A stretch of 7,582 nucleotides of DNA from Thermoproteota archaeon (lineage in GTDB: Archaea; Korarchaeota; Korarchaeia; B14-G2), in NCBI GenBank assembly GCA_003661385.1, contig QMWA01000082.1:1-7582 (forward strand). Reading direction: 5' to 3'. Below the pieces are notes generated by a model, which worked only from the letters and a program-made list of their open reading frames with translations, did not search any database and was not told the DNA's origin. Of the stretch, positions 4,719 to 7,582 are shown piece after piece (the stretch's first letter is position 1; each line of letters begins with the position of its first letter). The translations under genes and the position numbers were made by a program.

Positions 4719-5369
4719 CTACGCAGCCTCCCTGGGCTGCTTCTCCTCTCTTCTGGCTCTTGCTTCAACCAGGGTGTCTAGGTACTCCTTGAAGAAGAAC
4801 CATGCTGTGAACACTCCTATCGAGAGGCCTATGCCTATTGACAGCCCTGTCACCAGCGCTCCCTTGACCTCCTTTGATAGGGTTGTTACATCTACTATGA
4901 GCGCTGTGGAGAGGAGGAGCAGGATGAACATTATGTAGCTTCTGAGCTTCGCCTCCACCCTGATCTTCTCCACTATGCTGTTGAATGCTACGAAGATGAA
5001 TATGAGCATCAAGGCGACGCTTATGAGCCTTGTGCCATAGCCTAGCACGCTCTCCACCACCTGCATCTGGGCTTGGGTGAGGAACATTGAGAGGACGCTG
5101 TAGACTGCTACGAGAGCTATGCCTATGTCAGCTAAGGCTATGAGGAGCCTCTCACTTGAGAAGGGGAGCTCTATCCCAGTGTACTGCTTTATAAGCTGGT
5201 CTACCTCAGCGAACTTGAGGAGCTTCGAGAGCAAGGTGTTCACAGCCTTGATAGCTATCAGAGCTGCAGTCAACACCAGCACTGACAGAGCTACCTTCGG
5301 CAGCAGCTGAACTATGTCCCTAGCTATCTGCCTCAGGATCTCTACTATAGGCTGAAGCTGAGGCTGCAT
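4719..5369 (-). CDS. Five-helix membrane protein, MscS-associated 'conserved TM helix' type
   Basis: A 216-residue integral membrane protein. Hydrophobic segments lie at about 26-45, 74-97, 113-133, 145-161 and 170-193; the C-terminus is short and charged (ARARREEKQPREA). The N-terminal part, an amphipathic helix (PIVEILRQIARDIVQLLP, 7-24), then TM1, LLKFAEVDQLIKQYTG (50-65) and TM2, resembles the conserved TM helix modules (PF05552-like) that precede MscS mechanosensitive channel domains. The pore helix and soluble beta domain of MscS are absent and the gene has a normal stop, so this is either a stand-alone relative or a different small channel-like family. Function is not established. The start is ATG 5369, preceded by a G-rich tract (5371-5377) and a TATA box at 5397-5404. 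It is transcribed separately from the upstream operon, although only 36 bases separate them. Confidence 0.6.
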   Translation of the reverse strand: MQPQLQPIVEILRQIARDIVQLLPKVALSVLVLTAALIAIKAVNTLLSKLLKFAEVDQLIKQYTGIELPFSSERLLIALADIGIALVAVYSVLSMFLTQAQMQVVESVLGYGTRLISVALMLIFIFVAFNSIVEKIRVEAKLRSYIMFILLLLSTALIVDVTTLSKEVKGALVTGLSIGIGLSIGVFTAWFFFKEYLDTLVEARARREEKQPREAA

Positions 5370-5396
5370 GCTCCCCCCTTAGCCTACCTGATGCTG

Positions 5397-5404
5397 CTTA
5401 TAAG
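5397..5404 (-). promoter_or_regulatory. TATA box of the five-helix membrane protein gene
   Basis: CTTATAAG, a palindrome, lies between the stop of the upstream MFS gene (5406-5408) and the ATG at 5369. Transcription would begin near 5374, leaving about 5 bases of leader. Being palindromic, its direction is inferred from the genes. Confidence 0.5.
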
Positions 5405-5405
5405 G

Positions 5406-6695
5406 CTAGCTTAGAGATGCTGCTATCAGGTACATGATCCTTATCACAGTGTAGAGGAGGAGCAGAGCTAAGGCGGCAGCTGACAGCTTCACCAACAGCA
5501 GTATGCTCTCCCTTGTGAAAGCGAGCGCTACAGTGTAGCCTTGGACTCCACTCCAGTAGAGCAGTGAAGCATACACTCTGGCTGTAGACGGCTTGAACAT
5601 GCTCACCTCAGGTATGGCAGCTAAGGCTAGGGCAACTGAGCCAAGCCTCAGTGCAGCTGAGGCTCCGAGGACGAGGTGGTAGCTTCCGCCAGCCTCTAGC
5701 CCAATTAAGCTGGCTGCAAGCTGCGAGGCCTGCATCAGGACCACAGTTAAGGCTGCTGCCTTAGCTGAACCCAGCCTCCTCCTGTATGTTGCGAAGAGGA
5801 AGACCCCTAGGAAGCTTGCTCCAGTGAATGAGAAGCTTGTGAGCAAGGTCATCGGTAGGTGTGCTAGTGGGTTCCTGACCGCCAGGACTAAGACCGGGGT
5901 GAGAGCTGATAGCAGCAGAGAGTACCTGTAAGACCTGATCCTCCTCCCAACCCAGTAGAATGAAGCTGGTATGGTCGCTAGGGCAGCTACCAGGTACCTA
6001 GCTGAGGCGATGTAGTCTGCTGCCCCCAGCTCAGACACCAGGTAGGGTGTCCAAGCTAGCCCAAGGAGGTTGGATGAGAGGAGGAAGGCGAACATGAAGA
6101 GGGATGAGGAGAAGACGAGCTCCTCGCCACCCTGCTCCTCCGACGCCTCCCTCCTGCATGGAGGCCTGTGGAAGAGGAGTACAAGCGAGGACGGGAGCCC
6201 AAGTATGCTGCCCAGCGTGAAGAGAGCCCAGTACCTCCCCCAGCCCTCCAGCAGAGCTAGAAGCCCTGTGCTAGCTGCTAGCCCAGCTATCGTGGCCAAG
6301 TTGCCGAGTACAGTCCTACTGCTAGTCACCTTCATCACCTCACTCTCGCTCTCGTACTCGTAGACCAGAGAAGCCACGCAAGCTGAGCCAGCTGTGTAGA
6401 GGACTGAGTCAGCTGTATAAGCCAGCGTGAGCTGCCCTGGAGTCTCAAGGTACGGGGCCAGGAGCCATATAGCCTTCTCAGCCCCCAGGAGGAGGGCTGC
6501 CAGCCTGCTTGAGGAGCATGGCCTCCAGTACAGCTGGAGAGCTGCTAGAGCTGAGGCAGCTGAGGGGAGCAAGACGACATAAGAGACCTCCCTAAGCCCA
6601 TAGCCTAGCCAAGCCAAGTAAACTATGAATATGCTCCTCGTCATCGCCACGGAGAGGTTCGTGAAGAAGCTTTCAGCTGCAAGCACATACTTCAA
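5406..6695 (-). CDS. MFS-like multispan membrane transporter
   Basis: A 429-residue polytopic membrane protein with an MFS-like layout: about six hydrophobic segments in 5-175, a charged cytoplasmic loop (HRPPCRREASEEQGGEE, 176-192), a second hydrophobic set from 195 to about 365, and a final extra segment at about 396-425. YWVGRRIRSYRYS (247-259) sits where the second-half loop motif would be, but a clear motif A (GxLaDrxGRR) is missing, so the MFS assignment rests on topology. Substrate unknown. The start is TTG 6695: a perfect GAGGTGA ribosome binding site (6700-6706) precedes it by 4 bases and overlaps the stop of the upstream gene. The frame stays open to 6839, but that extension would lie inside the upstream gene, and I reject it. 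It follows the FtsX-like permease by 4 bases in one operon, suggesting a joint role in export or membrane handling of a compound. Confidence 0.72.
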   Translation of the reverse strand: MKYVLAAESFFTNLSVAMTRSIFIVYLAWLGYGLREVSYVVLLPSAASALAALQLYWRPCSSSRLAALLLGAEKAIWLLAPYLETPGQLTLAYTADSVLYTAGSACVASLVYEYESESEVMKVTSSRTVLGNLATIAGLAASTGLLALLEGWGRYWALFTLGSILGLPSSLVLLFHRPPCRREASEEQGGEELVFSSSLFMFAFLLSSNLLGLAWTPYLVSELGAADYIASARYLVAALATIPASFYWVGRRIRSYRYSLLLSALTPVLVLAVRNPLAHLPMTLLTSFSFTGASFLGVFLFATYRRRLGSAKAAALTVVLMQASQLAASLIGLEAGGSYHLVLGASAALRLGSVALALAAIPEVSMFKPSTARVYASLLYWSGVQGYTVALAFTRESILLLVKLSAAALALLLLYTVIRIMYLIAASLS

Positions 6696-6699
6696 GGGC

Positions 6700-6706
6700 T
6701 CACCTC
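6700..6706 (-). promoter_or_regulatory. Ribosome binding site deciding the TTG start of the MFS-like gene
   Basis: GAGGTGA on the minus strand is a full match to the archaeal anti-Shine-Dalgarno complement. Its last three bases are the TGA of the upstream permease gene, and four bases separate it from TTG 6695. This couples the two genes and sets the start. Confidence 0.7.
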
Positions 6707-7582
6707 GAGCAGTACCACTCAAAGAAGTCCTTCCTAGCCAGCTCAGCTGCCTCAGCTCTGACCCTGCTAGGAGAGGTGTCAGGTGCACGGGTGCACTCAA
6801 CCCTGATCCACCAGCCTCCCTCCTCACTTGAGCTGGCAACGTACTCTATGACAGCTGGAGCCTCAACCCCAGTATATGGGTCTACCACACCCCTATACAC
6901 CCTAACCCTAGGCCTGTCACCTCCAGCGAGCTCAACCCTCTGGACCATGATGCTACTCGAGTACTTCTCAACCAGAAACCTGTGCAAGCTCCTAGCTAGC
7001 CTGGGATCGAGCTTAACTGGAAGCCTATGTACCTCCCCCTCACCAACCTCCCTGGGAACCCACCTCCTGACAAGAGAGGGCGTGACAGACCTGGAGAGCG
7101 CAGCAGAGGGGTAGAGGGAGGCAGCCAAAGCGACAGCAGCACAGAGGAAGCACCCCTCAGCAGCCAGCAGCCCAGCTTCAAGCCAGCTTACAGGCTGAAG
7201 CCCAGCTAAGAGCAGTGCAGCCAGCAGCCCGCCTAGAGCCCCCCCAGCCATAGCCTGAGGAACAGCCTCAGCCAGGTAGAGGCCAGCTATAGCAGATGGG
7301 CTGCCGCCCACAGCACTTAGGACAGCAACCTCCCTCCTCCTCTGCTCCAGAGCCTGGAGCTCGCCGGAAGCAACGACCATGAGCCCCACCACAAGAGGAA
7401 TGAGGCCAGCTGAGCCAGCTCTAGACGCAGAAAGAGACCCCGCTGCAGCCATAGCATAGCTAACCAGCATGGGAGCTCTAGCCCTGAGAGCAGCCCCCCT
7501 CAAGCCGAGCTCAAAGGCCTTCTCAACCAGCGTAAAGAACCTGACGCCAAAGCCCACCCCCCTCCCCCTACTACCCCTCCCC
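6700..7582 (-). CDS. FtsX-like ABC transporter permease, C-terminal part (runs off right edge)
   Basis: Membrane subunit of an FtsX/MacB-type ABC transporter, which couples ATP hydrolysis to lipoprotein, peptide or envelope functions rather than simple import. Seen, numbering from GTG 7557: TM about 51-66, then EQRRREVAVLSAVGGSPSAI (71-90), the cytoplasmic coupling segment typical of FtsX permeases (RREIAILRAIGAS-like), with LYLAEAVPQAMAGG continuing into a second TM (97-120), and a third TM at 127-150 ending SLYPSAALSRSVTPSLVRRW. After this comes an unusual soluble tail of about 115 residues (167-285). The frame is open through the window edge with no stop, encoding a Gly/Arg-rich stretch (GRGSRGRG), so the gene is probably 5'-truncated by the window and GTG 7557 need not be its start. 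The ATPase would be expected further upstream. It is first of at least two genes in the operon. Confidence 0.75.
   Translation of the reverse strand, partial: GRGSRGRGVGFGVRFFTLVEKAFELGLRGAALRARAPMLVSYAMAAAGSLSASRAGSAGLIPLVVGLMVVASGELQALEQRRREVAVLSAVGGSPSAIAGLYLAEAVPQAMAGGALGGLLAALLLAGLQPVSWLEAGLLAAEGCFLCAAVALAASLYPSAALSRSVTPSLVRRWVPREVGEGEVHRLPVKLDPRLARSLHRFLVEKYSSSIMVQRVELAGGDRPRVRVYRGVVDPYTGVEAPAVIEYVASSSEEGGWWIRVECTRAPDTSPSRVRAEAAELARKDFFEWYCSR

Noticed and set aside
6696-6839. N-terminal extension of the MFS-like protein
   Set aside because: Lies inside the permease gene; a perfect ribosome binding site supports TTG 6695 instead.
1-7582. CRISPR array, insertion sequence, tRNA or rRNA
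   Set aside because: No regularly spaced repeats, transposase motifs, terminal inverted repeats or RNA gene signatures were seen on either strand.

Overview
The window looks like a piece of a hyperthermophilic archaeal chromosome, most likely a crenarchaeote (Thermoproteota). The evidence is archaeal core promoters (TTTTA or TTTAAA-type TATA elements centred about 22-39 bases before start codons, giving leaderless or nearly leaderless messages), frequent TTG and GTG starts, AGG-dominated arginine codons, a VapBC pair and HEPN-domain proteins. I cannot name the species.

Layout. 1-316 (-) is the 5' end of an imidazolonepropionase gene (hutI, histidine degradation) that runs off the left edge. 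317-703 is a spacer with one TATA element facing both ways and a 3' fragment of an unrecognised, probably frameshifted gene (381-586). 704-2035 (+) is a 12-helix MFS transporter with a perfect inverted repeat overlapping its promoter. 2036-2347 is a long spacer ending in the promoter of a HAD-superfamily hydrolase (2348-3037, +). 3096-3805 (+) is a VapB(AbrB type)-VapC(PIN) toxin-antitoxin module whose TATA box lies inside a perfect inverted repeat. 3962-4676 (+) is a two-gene operon of tandem HEPN proteins overlapping by 8 bases; only the second keeps the R-x5-H residues of HEPN RNases. From the right edge the minus strand carries a two-gene operon, an FtsX-like ABC permease (6700-7582, partial) followed 4 bases later by a second MFS-like transporter (5406-6695), and then a separately promoted five-helix membrane protein of the MscS-associated 'conserved TM helix' type (4719-5369), convergent with the HEPN operon.

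How they fit together. The centre (about 3.1-4.7 kb) is a small defence or stress-type cluster with two independent toxin-like units, each with its own promoter. The right arm is a membrane export or transport locus. The left arm is catabolic (histidine) next to a solute transporter; a substrate link between them is not shown. The most interesting items are the HEPN/degenerate-HEPN pair without a nucleotidyltransferase partner, the two operator-like inverted repeats, and a strong 5'-to-3' shift of synonymous codon choice within the first MFS gene.
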